Positions 27,232-35,594 of a DNA stretch of 64,000 nucleotides are shown here, piece by piece. The stretch is from Rossellomorea marisflavi. GTDB taxonomy: Bacteria > Bacillota > Bacilli > Bacillales > Bacillaceae_B. The number at the start of each line of letters is the position of its first letter. The first letter of the stretch is position 1. The DNA lies in NCBI GenBank assembly GCA_003667865.1, contig CP033051.1, positions 1,819,501 through 1,883,500 of the forward strand, in the 5' to 3' direction. The notes under the pieces were generated by a model that was given only the letters and a program-made list of their open reading frames with translations, searched no databases and had not been told where the DNA came from. A program made the position numbers and the translations under genes.

Positions 27232-27999
27232 ATGACAATCTATGAACAACTATTAGAAGTACTAAAAGATAAGCAGGGTGAAACCTTCACTCCATCTGAA
27301 ATTAAACAACTCTTGATGGATAGGTTCAATACGAATCCAGGCAGTATTATTGTTTCTGATTACTGCTATAATCGCTTCAATAATGGCATTGGGTTTACAA
27401 AACATTTATTTATCTATATTGACAAAAGTACCTATAAATATGTTGGTGAACACTACTTATATACTGGATTTATATATCACCGCCCAAAAGGTGTTAAAGT
27501 AGAGCTTGTTGTTGGGGAATGGATAAATGGTAAGAAGGAAATGTACGAATCTCCCCGAGAAAATTCAGCAAATCTAATTAGCCTAGCACATATTCAGCAT
27601 CTGTATGAAGAATATGTAGAGATGCTTCGTTTTGAAATGAATGTATTAGGTTGTAAAGCAACAGAATTACGACACTTGATTGGAAGAATAGGAGAATTTT
27701 ACTGTGTGCTTCATACAAAAGGTGAATTAGCTCGAGAAACGAACCAACATGGTTTTGATGTGATGAAAAATGGTAGAAGAATTAGTGTTAAAACAACGGC
27801 ACAAGACAATAGCTTTATTGCGATTAACAAAAATACGTTTGCCCTATTCGATGACTTCTTCGTCGTACAATATATAGATGATGAATTCAAGTTATTATTC
27901 TATGGAGAGAAAGAAAAGATTCCATTAGCTAGAACATATGGTGATAAATATGAAGTAGATATTCGAGCGTTAAAAAAATTATTAAAATTAGATACTTAG
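27232..27999 (+). CDS. Two-domain protein with PD-(D/E)XK-like nuclease motif
   Basis: 255 residues. The N-terminal 110 residues (TPSEIKQLLMDRF, SDYCYNRFNNGI, FIYIDKSTYKYVGE, YTGFIYHRPKG) match what I recall as a DUF7225-type domain, probably winged-helix and DNA- or nucleotide-related. The C-terminal domain (about 140-255) has IGRIGEFYCVLHTKGELA, HGFDVMKNGRRISVKTTA: E, then D, then V-K-T, the order of the E...D...(E/Q)xK core of restriction-like nucleases (as in DUF6998). The usual E/Q before K is a valine-flanked position here, so activity is uncertain. No methylase or helicase is nearby. GGAG precedes the ATG. Confidence 0.65.
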   Translation: MTIYEQLLEVLKDKQGETFTPSEIKQLLMDRFNTNPGSIIVSDYCYNRFNNGIGFTKHLFIYIDKSTYKYVGEHYLYTGFIYHRPKGVKVELVVGEWINGKKEMYESPRENSANLISLAHIQHLYEEYVEMLRFEMNVLGCKATELRHLIGRIGEFYCVLHTKGELARETNQHGFDVMKNGRRISVKTTAQDNSFIAINKNTFALFDDFFVVQYIDDEFKLLFYGEKEKIPLARTYGDKYEVDIRALKKLLKLDT

Positions 28000-28006
28000 T
28001 TCGAAA

Positions 28007-28037
28007 ATGGGACAAGGAACCTGTCCCCGCGACCCAC
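28007..28037 (+). repeat. GTGGGAC/GTCCC palindromic repeat, copy 4
   Basis: Begins seven bases after the upstream stop codon, with A in place of the first G. The GACCCAC tail is repeated (28031-28037 and 28041-28047). Confidence 0.75.
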
Positions 28038-28287
28038 AGCGACCCACCCGCACCCCACATATTTACAAAAATAAACAATCATGAGATAATATAGAAAATT
28101 TCGAAGGAGGGAAGTAAGTCTATGACCCCAACACATTGCCAATATTAATTTATCAAAATTAATATGATTTTGTATTGAGTGTAAAACGCCTATGGAACTA
28201 GGTTTATTTATTATGCTCTTTATGGAATAAGGCAATGTAGAAGATCAACTTACTTTACTGATATCGGGATGATAATTTATTTAAAAT

Positions 28288-28416
28288 CACCATTAATGGT
28301 GTGTGGACTTGGCATCAAACTGTACATTTGTACAAAGCGACCAAGTTTCACTATAAATTATACTCACAACGAATCTTAGACCGTAAGAAGGCCTTATCTT
28401 CTTATGGTCTTTTTAT
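28288..28416 (+). promoter_or_regulatory. Structured leader of the ABC-F gene
   Basis: Successive foldable segments precede the gene: the palindrome CACCATTAATGGTG (28288-28301), CTTGG/CCAAG (28308-28345) enclosing TGTAC/GTACA, then the terminator at 28376. ABC-F antibiotic-protection genes are often controlled by attenuation, so this is a candidate attenuator. Confidence 0.5.
28376..28416 (+). terminator. Terminator or attenuator before the ABC-F gene
   Basis: AGACCGTAAGAAG pairs with CTTCTTATGGTCT (one G-U pair) and is followed by TTTT. No gene ends nearby upstream, which favours an attenuator. Confidence 0.75.
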
Positions 28417-28506
28417 ATTGTATAAAACAGAATAGTGAATGCAGTTCTTCTTCAGCCTATCCATAAAAGGCATAGCGTTACTTTATGGATGAAAGAAGGA
28501 ATCGTT

Positions 28507-30435
28507 ATGTTTGAATTAACATTAAATGGTGTCAAAAAATATATGGACTCAACGCTTGTACTAAAAAACATTTCGTTCGAAGTGTATGCAGGACAGAAGG
28601 TTGGAATCGTCGGAGCCAACGGAAGTGGTAAGAGTACGATATTAAAATTAATAGCGGGAATCGAACCAATGAATTACTATCCAGGTTACCCACAAACATC
28701 GAGCTATGGCTATGATGAGGGTTTTGTAAATGTACCGAGTGCCGCAACGTGTGCGTACCTGGAACAATCCCCAACGTTCCCCGAAGGATTAACGGTTATA
28801 GAGGTATTAAACACAGCGTTTGAAGAGGTACAAGAAATTGAAAAACAAATGCGTGAACTAGAAGAACAAATGAAGGTTTTAGAAGGAACAGACTTAGAAA
28901 AAGCCCTTACGAAATATAGTGATATGCTTCAGTTATTTGAAGTAAAGGGTGGGTATGAAAGAGAGGAAAAGCTCGGTAAGGTATGTACTGGGCTCAGGTT
29001 CCAAGAGAGCTTCCTCAATAGGGATTTTGATCTGTTAAGTGGTGGAGAGAAAACGACTGTCATGCTTGGGAAGCTGCTCATTCATGACCCAGACATTCTA
29101 TTGCTAGATGAGCCAACAAACCATTTAGATATGGAGGCAATTGAGTGGCTTGAAGGGTATCTGAAAAGCTATAAAGGAATCGTCGTTATTGTATCGCATG
29201 ATCGCTATTTTCTTGATCATGTTGTTACCAAAATTGTAGAGATTGAGGACATGGAATCCATTAGCTACAAAGGGAATTACTCTTCTTTTGTGGAGCAAAA
29301 GGAAGAAAATATGCGCATACAATATGAGCATTTTCGTGAGCAACAAAAGAAGGTGAAAAACATGGAAACTCAGGTAACGAACCTTCGAGAGTGGGCGTTG
29401 AGAGCAGATAATAACAAGTTTTTCCGAAGAGCTGCGAGCATTCAGAAAAAGCTTGATAAGCTTGATAGAATTGATAAGCCAGTATTTGAAAAACGAAATA
29501 TGAGACTAGATTTCAAAGCTGCAGAACGTTCTGGAACAGAAACGATTAAAGCAGAAGGGGTAACGAAACGATACGGTGACAAGGTCATCTTTAAGAAAGC
29601 TGACTTACTTATACAATACGGTGAACGAGTAGGATTAATTGGTCCTAATGGCTGCGGAAAATCAACCTTCCTTAAAATGCTTGTAGGGGAAGAGCAGCCA
29701 GATGTTGGAGTCGTTGAATTCGGTGCCAACGTTAAAGTAGCCTATCTACCACAAAACATCAAGTTCCATGATGAAGACATGACGGTGCTAGATGCATTCC
29801 GAGAGGATATTTCTATTCCTGAAGGCAAAGCGCGTGAGTACCTAGCAAAATTCATGTTTTATAAAAAAACTGTTTTTAAAAAGGTGAAGCAATTATCTGG
29901 AGGAGAACGAATTCGCCTTAAGCTTGGAATGTTACTTTTTCAGGATATCAACCTATTAATCCTAGATGAGCCGACCAATCACTTGGATATTGACTCAATC
30001 GAAACATTAGAGGCAGCACTTGAAGAATTTAAAGGGACGATTTTCTTCATCTCCCATGACCGTTATTTTATTAACAAAATGGGGGAAAGAGTGGTTGCTG
30101 TTGAGAACGCTGGTTTGAAAAGTTATCTTGGAAACTATGACGATTATAGAAGTGTCATAGAAAAAAGTAAGGTTGAAAAACAACCCATTTCAGTTGAAAA
30201 AGTTTCCGAAATATCAAAAGTACAACAGACTACAAGTAAGCCAGAAGATACAGAAGCGAAAACACTAGCTCAAATTGAAAAGCTAGAAGCGGAAATGAAG
30301 GATTTAGATCTTGCGATGGAAGTTGAAGGCTTGGATTATGCGGAGCTTAATAGATTGTTTGTCCTTAAGGAAGAATTAAGCCAAAAGTTAGATTTAGTGC
30401 TTAATGAATGGGTAAGTTCAAGTGCAAATATATAA
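28507..30435 (+). CDS. ABC-F family ATPase
   Basis: 642 residues with two ATP-binding cassettes and no membrane part, the ABC-F pattern. Cassette 1: GANGSGKST near 35, LSGGEK near 176, LLLDEPTNHLD near 196. A charged linker follows (about 270-340). Cassette 2: GPNGCGKST near 378, LSGGERIR near 463, LILDEPTNHLD near 482. A C-terminal coiled coil ends the protein. Proteins of this family act on the ribosome, either rescuing stalled translation or displacing antibiotics. The start is ATG 28507 with GAAGGA upstream. Cassette 1 has a long insertion after the first Walker motif (GYPQTSSYGYDEGF), as in several resistance-type members. The attenuator-like leader supports a resistance role but does not prove it. 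Confidence 0.88.
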   Translation: MFELTLNGVKKYMDSTLVLKNISFEVYAGQKVGIVGANGSGKSTILKLIAGIEPMNYYPGYPQTSSYGYDEGFVNVPSAATCAYLEQSPTFPEGLTVIEVLNTAFEEVQEIEKQMRELEEQMKVLEGTDLEKALTKYSDMLQLFEVKGGYEREEKLGKVCTGLRFQESFLNRDFDLLSGGEKTTVMLGKLLIHDPDILLLDEPTNHLDMEAIEWLEGYLKSYKGIVVIVSHDRYFLDHVVTKIVEIEDMESISYKGNYSSFVEQKEENMRIQYEHFREQQKKVKNMETQVTNLREWALRADNNKFFRRAASIQKKLDKLDRIDKPVFEKRNMRLDFKAAERSGTETIKAEGVTKRYGDKVIFKKADLLIQYGERVGLIGPNGCGKSTFLKMLVGEEQPDVGVVEFGANVKVAYLPQNIKFHDEDMTVLDAFREDISIPEGKAREYLAKFMFYKKTVFKKVKQLSGGERIRLKLGMLLFQDINLLILDEPTNHLDIDSIETLEAALEEFKGTIFFISHDRYFINKMGERVVAVENAGLKSYLGNYDDYRSVIEKSKVEKQPISVEKVSEISKVQQTTSKPEDTEAKTLAQIEKLEAEMKDLDLAMEVEGLDYAELNRLFVLKEELSQKLDLVLNEWVSSSANI

Positions 30436-30461
30436 AACTATTTTTTGCGATAAATAGAGAG

Positions 30462-30497
30462 AAAATAGCAGGCCAATCTTTGGCTTGTTATTTTTTT
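30462..30497 (+). terminator. Terminator after the ABC-F gene
   Basis: AATAGCAGGCCAA pairs with TTGGCTTGTTATT, followed by a T run. Confidence 0.85.
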
Positions 30498-30674
30498 GTT
30501 GTTGATTCTAATTTCTTCTTCTAGAAACAGATAACCTGTCAAGTGTTGTAGCTGACTTATTATCCTTTTTACTAATGAATTTAAAAGAAAGACTTTAAAG
30601 CAGGAAAAGAAGGAGATTTGCAGGAGTGGTAGAATGATACTAGACATCTATTAAATAATATTTGAGGTGAAAAT

Positions 30675-31121
30675 GTGGAATATAATGCTTATACGGAATT
30701 AGATATGGATTCTGAATGGTATAAGAGTATGTGTTCTCTTCACAGTAGTATTTTTAAAACACAAACTTCTGCTTCTATAGGTGAAGAATTATCAGGCAGA
30801 CAGAAAATCTTACTACTACTTGCACTTCACAATGGTCAAGTAGTTGGTTATAAAATCGGATATCAGGATCGAAAGAGTAGATTCTATAGCTGGTTAGGAG
30901 GAGTGCATCCGGAGTATCGTGGTCAAGGGATTGCATCAGAACTTATGAGGAAACAGCATGATTGGTGTGAGAAGCAAGGGTACAAGGTAATACGTACACA
31001 AACGAAAAACCAGTGGCGTAGTATGCTGATTCTGAATTTGCGACATGGTTTCGATATTGTTGGAACGTACACAGATGAAAAAGGAGAACCGAAAATAATT
31101 TTAGAAAGAAGGTTCGCATAA
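30675..31121 (+). CDS. GNAT-family N-acetyltransferase, GTG start
   Basis: 148 residues. The acetyl-CoA motif is clear: VHPEYRGQGIASELMRKQ near residue 78, followed by the helix WCEKQGYKVIRTQT and MLILNLRHGFDIVGTY, a standard GNAT C-terminal half. The start is GTG with GAGGTG placed about 8 bases upstream. It is a single gene on the + strand between a terminator and a convergent minus-strand gene. Substrate unknown. Confidence 0.82.
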   Translation: MEYNAYTELDMDSEWYKSMCSLHSSIFKTQTSASIGEELSGRQKILLLLALHNGQVVGYKIGYQDRKSRFYSWLGGVHPEYRGQGIASELMRKQHDWCEKQGYKVIRTQTKNQWRSMLILNLRHGFDIVGTYTDEKGEPKIILERRFA

Positions 31122-31167
31122 TCTTCTTCTTAAAACATGCAATCGTTTTTAGAATAAATAGTTTGGA

Positions 31168-31199
31168 ACGGCTCTAATTACACATTGAACTAGAACCGT
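31168..31199. terminator. Hairpin between convergent genes
   Basis: ACGGCTCTA pairs with TAGAACCGT using one G-U pair. T tracts are weak on both sides, so termination is only possible. Confidence 0.4.
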
Positions 31200-31222
31200 C
31201 GCTTTACTTTGAGTTAATGGAT

Positions 31223-31549
31223 TTACTGTCGAGGTGCAAGTAGCATAACAGAAACCCCAATTAAACAAATCCCAGCACCGATCCAATCATAGAGATCCGG
31301 TGCTTTTCTATCAACTCCCCATCCCCATAATACAGACAACACAATAAATACACCGCCATATGCAGCATACACTCTTCCGAATGATGGGAAGGCTTGGAAT
31401 GTTGCAATGACACCATATAGAATAAGTGCGATTCCTCCTCCCAACCCCCAATAAATAGATTTTCCTTCACGTAACCATAACCAGATTAAATAACCTCCAC
31501 CGATTTCTGCTAAACCTGCAAATAAAAATAAAAAAATGGCCTGTAAAAT
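31223..31549 (-). CDS. UPF0060 (YnfA-like) membrane protein, apparent ATT start
   Basis: 108 residues with four transmembrane helices, the full UPF0060 length. The N-terminal family signature [20 protein letters not shown] and the middle [12 protein letters not shown] and [14 protein letters not shown] are intact. The family belongs to the small multidrug-resistance fold. No ATG, GTG or TTG occurs in frame before the signature; the first such codon (TTG at 31444) would remove 35 conserved residues. An ATT at 31547-31549 lies six bases after AGGGGGG, so ATT is the likely start. The alternative is a recently lost start codon. The gene sits alone, convergent with a GNAT gene. Confidence 0.8.
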   Translation of the reverse strand: MLQAIFLFLFAGLAEIGGGYLIWLWLREGKSIYWGLGGGIALILYGVIATFQAFPSFGRVYAAYGGVFIVLSVLWGWGVDRKAPDLYDWIGAGICLIGVSVMLLAPRQ

Positions 31550-31563
31550 GAAAATCCCCCCTA

Positions 31564-31887
31564 AAGATAGTTGTTATGAGTCTATTATAGTCAATTTAGT
31601 GGCATGAAAAGATTAAAGTTGAGGTTTTTAAAAAGTAATAGAGAGTGCAAGAACGAAGAAACCGTAATACATACCTGGAAAAAGGGCTCAGTAAATATTA
31701 CTACAAGGCATCTTGTGCTGTTATAAAATCGTAAGTATTAATGAGAAGGAAAAATAGTGTCATCATTATAAGCCTGATCCTATTTTTTGCGGGAACAGGC
31801 TCATTATTGGCTTTTATGATGATTTTTATCAACGTACAAGACATTAGAAATGTTATTGTCACTGTGAGGAAACGAATAAACCAACTC
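31564..31887. other. Gap without a convincing gene
   Basis: AT-rich. Short hydrophobic frames run on both strands (+ 31741-31947 and - 31701-31904) but neither has a binding site, and both run into the next gene. TATAAT-like sequence on the minus strand near 31592 could serve the UPF0060 gene. Confidence 0.4.
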
Positions 31888-32583
31888 TCAACCTCTATCC
31901 TCATAACGATGCTTCCATATTATTACCGCAATCCATATACAGCCTAATGCTATAAGAAGTCCGTGTATGATTCGGAGTGGTTGGGTGGCTACATATTGGG
32001 GAAGGTATAATAGAAATCCTAATGCAAGCGGGATACCAGCCCATTTTGTCATTGTTCCAGATCTCCAAATTGAAATTGCAACTAAGAACGAACCGATTGC
32101 AAGTAATGTAAGCCCAATTAGAATCATAAGAAACCCTGGACCAAATCGGATGGCATTCGCGAGCTCTAGGATGCTATCCTTATTTTGATTAAGTGCTTCT
32201 TGCCCAATTACATCAAGCGCAAACACCTCGGCACCGTAAAACGGCAACGTACAGCCCATTCCCACATAGCTAAATAGAAATCCATAGAATGCGGTTTTTC
32301 TCGCCTTTTTATTTTCCATAGTGTCATATAATCCGAGTAACCCGACAGGTAATAACATAAAAGCAATTATTCCTAACAAATGAGAAAGTAACCACGACAT
32401 TGATGAAAAAGCGAAAGCTCCCTGCAATGTTGTCTCATCTGAAAATGGCCGAAGCGTAGGGTACAAAAAGAATAAAATGCCGGAAAGCAACAGTGCAATA
32501 CTGGCAATAAAACGAAAAGGTCCCAGTGATTTTGGTTCGGTAATTGTTTGTTTAAACGGCGGATCAGTTTTTAAATGACTCAT
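31888..32583 (-). CDS. Six-helix membrane protein of unknown function
   Basis: 231 residues with six hydrophobic helices (about 24-42, 63-88, 100-122, 150-172, 182-198, 205-222) and short loops. There is no signal peptide and the N-terminus is polar. I do not recognise a family; the size and layout fit DUF-type integral membrane proteins. GGGAGAGG precedes the ATG. The upstream region holds two matching palindromes, so it is probably under a dedicated repressor of TetR type that is not encoded next door. Confidence 0.7.
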   Translation of the reverse strand: MSHLKTDPPFKQTITEPKSLGPFRFIASIALLLSGILFFLYPTLRPFSDETTLQGAFAFSSMSWLLSHLLGIIAFMLLPVGLLGLYDTMENKKARKTAFYGFLFSYVGMGCTLPFYGAEVFALDVIGQEALNQNKDSILELANAIRFGPGFLMILIGLTLLAIGSFLVAISIWRSGTMTKWAGIPLALGFLLYLPQYVATQPLRIIHGLLIALGCIWIAVIIWKHRYEDRG

Positions 32584-32613
32584 TTTTTCCTCTCCCTATT
32601 GTAGATTTGATGA

Positions 32614-32634
32614 AAAACTAATCACATTAGTTTT
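32614..32634. promoter_or_regulatory. Operator palindrome 1
   Basis: AAAACTAAT-CAC-ATTAGTTTT is a perfect palindrome around a 3-base centre. It lies 31-51 bp before the start of the membrane-protein gene. Confidence 0.65.
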
Positions 32635-32645
32635 AAGGTTATTAT

Positions 32646-32664
32646 AAACTAACTACGTTAGTTT
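32646..32664. promoter_or_regulatory. Operator palindrome 2
   Basis: AAACTAAC-TAC-GTTAGTTT is a perfect palindrome matching palindrome 1, with centres 31 bp apart. On the minus strand a TATAAT box lies between the two, so a bound repressor would block the promoter. Confidence 0.65.
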
Positions 32665-32925
32665 ATTGTGAAGGTAGTGTAAATTTTAATTTTTAAGTAG
32701 TTTGAATGATTTATGATAATTGAGTTGATTAAAAGTGATGAAGAATGTGAGGGGTGCTTCGTGTTATTAAGGGAAGCGAGCGTTATTCCAAGAAGAGGAT
32801 GGGCTTTTTGGTAGTAATGAGTTTTTCATTACGCTTGTTCCACTAGAGCAGGAAATGGTGGAAAGTAAGTATAGTGAAACCAAACTTTATGCTATCCGTA
32901 AATTATAATAATACGTAGTTGAGAA
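32665..32925. other. Gap without a recognised gene
   Basis: Only short broken frames are present. A small hairpin (AATGA...TCATT) occurs near 32816-32832. No feature is assigned. Confidence 0.4.
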
Positions 32926-33150
32926 ATGGGTGTTTATATGAAAATAGTTCTTCTGCTTGGAGTTTTAATGGCTTCGGGTATCGCCATAATATTTACACTT
33001 GTGTTTGCAAATAAAGCACTGGTTCAGTTCTTCAAGAACCACAAAGGCCTAAAGCAAAACACATGGATCGTTGTTTGTCCAAAGTGTGGGAATAAAAACA
33101 AGCGTCAATCGAACGGACAACTTTGTAAAAACTGCTATGAAACATTTTAA
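32926..33150 (+). CDS. Small membrane-anchored zinc-ribbon protein
   Basis: 74 residues: one N-terminal transmembrane helix (about 6-28), a basic linker, then a zinc-ribbon of two CxxC knuckles (CPKCGNK and CKNCYE). Such proteins are short, cytoplasm-facing and of unknown role. The ATG at 32926 has no good binding site; the ATG at 32938, four codons later, follows GGGTG and may be the real start. Followed by a hairpin. Confidence 0.6.
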   Translation: MGVYMKIVLLLGVLMASGIAIIFTLVFANKALVQFFKNHKGLKQNTWIVVCPKCGNKNKRQSNGQLCKNCYETF

Positions 33151-33261
33151 TTACTATTGTATTCATTCCAAGGAATCAAGAAAAGATGAGTGAAAAGAAC
33201 TTCCACGGGTGAAAACGTGACAAATCATAAATGGGTTGTTGAGAGTGAACTAGAACCAATA

Positions 33262-33294
33262 AAATCGGGATTCATAATAGAAGTATCCCGATTT
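33262..33294 (+). terminator. Hairpin after the zinc-ribbon gene
   Basis: AAATCGGGAT and ATCCCGATTT pair perfectly over 10 bp. The T tract is short, so termination strength is unsure. Confidence 0.5.
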
Positions 33295-33347
33295 AAAAAA
33301 TGGGAACTTTTACTAGAACAGTTCGTATAAGTAATAGAGGTGATGAA

Positions 33348-34052
33348 ATGATTAAACTTCTTTTACTTTTTGTTCTATTGTTACTAACAGCACTTGCACG
33401 GTTCCTTGTATTTGATGCGTTTGAGCCATTAATGTTTGCAATGATTTTTTTATTTCCAGTTGCTTCTCTTGTAATCTTTATCATTAGTAAAAAATTTGCT
33501 AATAAAGAACGCAACTACCAACCGCCAAAGATTACTGGATGGTCTTTTTATAATATCCAAAAATCGTTGATGATTAAAAAACCCCTTTTCTATGGAGATG
33601 TGAAAGTAGGGTATGTGAAACGCTATTTTCCACACCAGTGGCAGTATGTACTCAGTGATATTATCGGCTTTAATTGGTATTTAAACTTAGAGATTGAAAT
33701 CGATCAAGATATCTATAATGTTCAGTGGTATCGAGAAAAGTGGTTTACGAACCAGGATCAATGGAGAATTTACAAAAATGGTGAACAAATTGGAACAGCA
33801 TACACACGTATAAATTTGAAGAACACAACAAAGCTCAAGGAAGCCATCGAATTTCAAGTAGGTGGAGAGGTGTATCATACTTCTGCCTCAACGGTCACGT
33901 CTATGATATCTCTAACTCATAATGAAACATTACTTGGAACGCTAAAACGTAATCATATTATGAGTAACGTTCAAGTAATTGATATACAAAAGACCCAACC
34001 TGAACAGGTAGTTGCGCTAATTGTTCATTCCTATTATTTCAAGAATAATTAA
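33348..34052 (+). CDS. Membrane protein with tubby-C-like soluble domain
   Basis: 234 residues from ATG 33348, with GAGGTG upstream; 16 codons further upstream are open but lack a site. Two N-terminal helices (about 3-22 and 27-48) anchor the protein. The remaining 180 residues are beta-rich, with repeated strands (FYGDVKVGYVKRYF, WRIYKNGEQIGTAYTRI, MISLTHNETLLGTLKRN) that recall the tubby C-terminal/LURP-one fold found in Bacillus YxjI-type proteins. That assignment is by pattern only. Role unknown. Confidence 0.6.
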   Translation: MIKLLLLFVLLLLTALARFLVFDAFEPLMFAMIFLFPVASLVIFIISKKFANKERNYQPPKITGWSFYNIQKSLMIKKPLFYGDVKVGYVKRYFPHQWQYVLSDIIGFNWYLNLEIEIDQDIYNVQWYREKWFTNQDQWRIYKNGEQIGTAYTRINLKNTTKLKEAIEFQVGGEVYHTSASTVTSMISLTHNETLLGTLKRNHIMSNVQVIDIQKTQPEQVVALIVHSYYFKNN

Positions 34053-34202
34053 TGGATTTAATATTGATTTCGTTTGAATTCGTAAAAGATACACAACGCT
34101 CATTTAATGGGAATCAACGCCTCTTTTTTGAAACTATGAAACAAAATCTTAAGAAGAAAGCCTTTCTACTAAACTAATTACGGAATACTTTGAGGTGGTA
34201 CG

Positions 34203-35396
34203 ATGTGGAATCTTACAAGTGAGAGCAAGGAAGAATTCTTGAAGTCCAGTTTACTTCCTATTCATGAATCGGATGAAGAATGGGAATATGCTCTAAAAGA
34301 AGCACAAGAAGAAGGATTTGATTTGAAGGATCGGTTACAAGAGGAGCTTAATGTGGTGAAGGATGAATTACGTCAAATCTTGCCTAGTTCATTCCTCCCC
34401 TATGTGGAAAATGGGACACTGAATCAGCCGTCATTGCCAGTTCAGGTTCGTGAAGAATACATCCAGTGGATGCGAGAGAAAGAACGTGATTTTGAAAAGG
34501 TTCTTGATGCTGCCCATGAGCAAACACAGGAAAGTGTGAAATCATTACCAGCATCTGTTCAGGATGTTTTTGAGGAGAGTTTGCACGACACAAGGATTGA
34601 ACGTATTCAAAGAGAAGAAAATTCTTTACATTTATATATCAATACAGATGGTGGTTTTACAACAAAGTCATTTATCCATTTATCTTTTCATGATGTCGAA
34701 ATGGAAACAGATGAGTCCATTCAGGTTGGTCAATGGATTATTTATTACGAGCTTCAGAAAACTAATGATGGCTTTGCATTACGTATACTGTTTGAAGGTC
34801 CTGATGCTGAGTGGACCATCCGAATGAAGGGGATGGGCGCAGCGTATTATTTTCGTCCTATGCCGTACACGACATTACAGAATGACGAAAAGATAGAGGG
34901 AACTGATCTAGTTGAATACCTTTCAAAACTAAACCCAGAATTCAAATATTGGTTTATTACACCCGATGTTATATGTCCGATTACTTCAATATCGGAAAGG
35001 ATATTTCTTGAAAATGGGAACGTTGTATTCACAGAAAATCATATGGTTCTATTAGCTAAGAATCAAAAATTCATCTATGAATTAAATGACTACAATCCAA
35101 TTAACTTCATATACACAAATGTATACGAAGATCCCTATGCACATTTTAGTGAGCCAGTTCCTGTAGATGAGATTGAAGAGGCTGCTTTAGGTGAAGAATT
35201 AGAATTACAAGTCCGCGCGTGGAATACTATGTACGCAAATCCAGAGGAATTAGCAGATATCATCAATCGCGTGTTATGGAAAATGGAGATTACGGAAGAA
35301 AATGAAATGATGGCAAGTGTGTATTCAAATTATTTTAATAATGCAGGGATCCTAACAGATTTAGTAAAAGAGAAATATCGAAACATATTGGGGTAA
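34203..35396 (+). CDS. DUF4085 family protein
   Basis: 397 residues, soluble. The N-terminal 150 residues (DEEWEYALKEAQEEGFDL, ILPSSFLPYVENGTLNQPSL, SLHDTRIERIQRE) follow the DUF4085 pattern I know from Bacillus. A beta-rich central part (GGFTTKSFIHLSFHDVEM, QWIIYYELQKTNDGFALRIL, FEGPDAEWTI) follows. After that comes a 150-residue extension ending in helices that is not part of the core domain I recall. Function unknown. GAGGTGG stands before the ATG. No terminator is obvious after it. Confidence 0.78.
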   Translation: MWNLTSESKEEFLKSSLLPIHESDEEWEYALKEAQEEGFDLKDRLQEELNVVKDELRQILPSSFLPYVENGTLNQPSLPVQVREEYIQWMREKERDFEKVLDAAHEQTQESVKSLPASVQDVFEESLHDTRIERIQREENSLHLYINTDGGFTTKSFIHLSFHDVEMETDESIQVGQWIIYYELQKTNDGFALRILFEGPDAEWTIRMKGMGAAYYFRPMPYTTLQNDEKIEGTDLVEYLSKLNPEFKYWFITPDVICPITSISERIFLENGNVVFTENHMVLLAKNQKFIYELNDYNPINFIYTNVYEDPYAHFSEPVPVDEIEEAALGEELELQVRAWNTMYANPEELADIINRVLWKMEITEENEMMASVYSNYFNNAGILTDLVKEKYRNILG

Positions 35397-35509
35397 ACAT
35401 AGTTATCTTCTAAAGAAAAATAGAAGTCTAAAATAAATAATCCGATAGTGGAAGACTTTAGTGCAAAATAAAAATTATTAACATATTTCTGTAAAAAGAA
35501 AAAGCGATT

Positions 35510-35539
35510 AGGAAATATAATTATAGTAATATATTTCCT
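35510..35539. promoter_or_regulatory. Perfect inverted repeat upstream of the HD-GYP gene
   Basis: AGGAAATATA and TATATTTCCT are exact complements around a 10-base spacer, 56 bp before the start. It contains a TATAAT. Operator or promoter overlap is possible. Confidence 0.5.
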
Positions 35540-35594
35540 CCACCCTAGGAATTTGTCCATTTTTGTAATATTATGTCTTATAGGAGGATTTTTT

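Noticed and set aside
30438..30647. A 69-residue minus-strand frame after the ABC-F gene
   Set aside because: It runs across the terminator hairpin and has no binding site.
31701..31947. Overlapping short hydrophobic frames on both strands
   Set aside because: Neither has a ribosome binding site, both overlap each other, and the plus frame runs into the next gene. AT-rich DNA gives such frames by chance.
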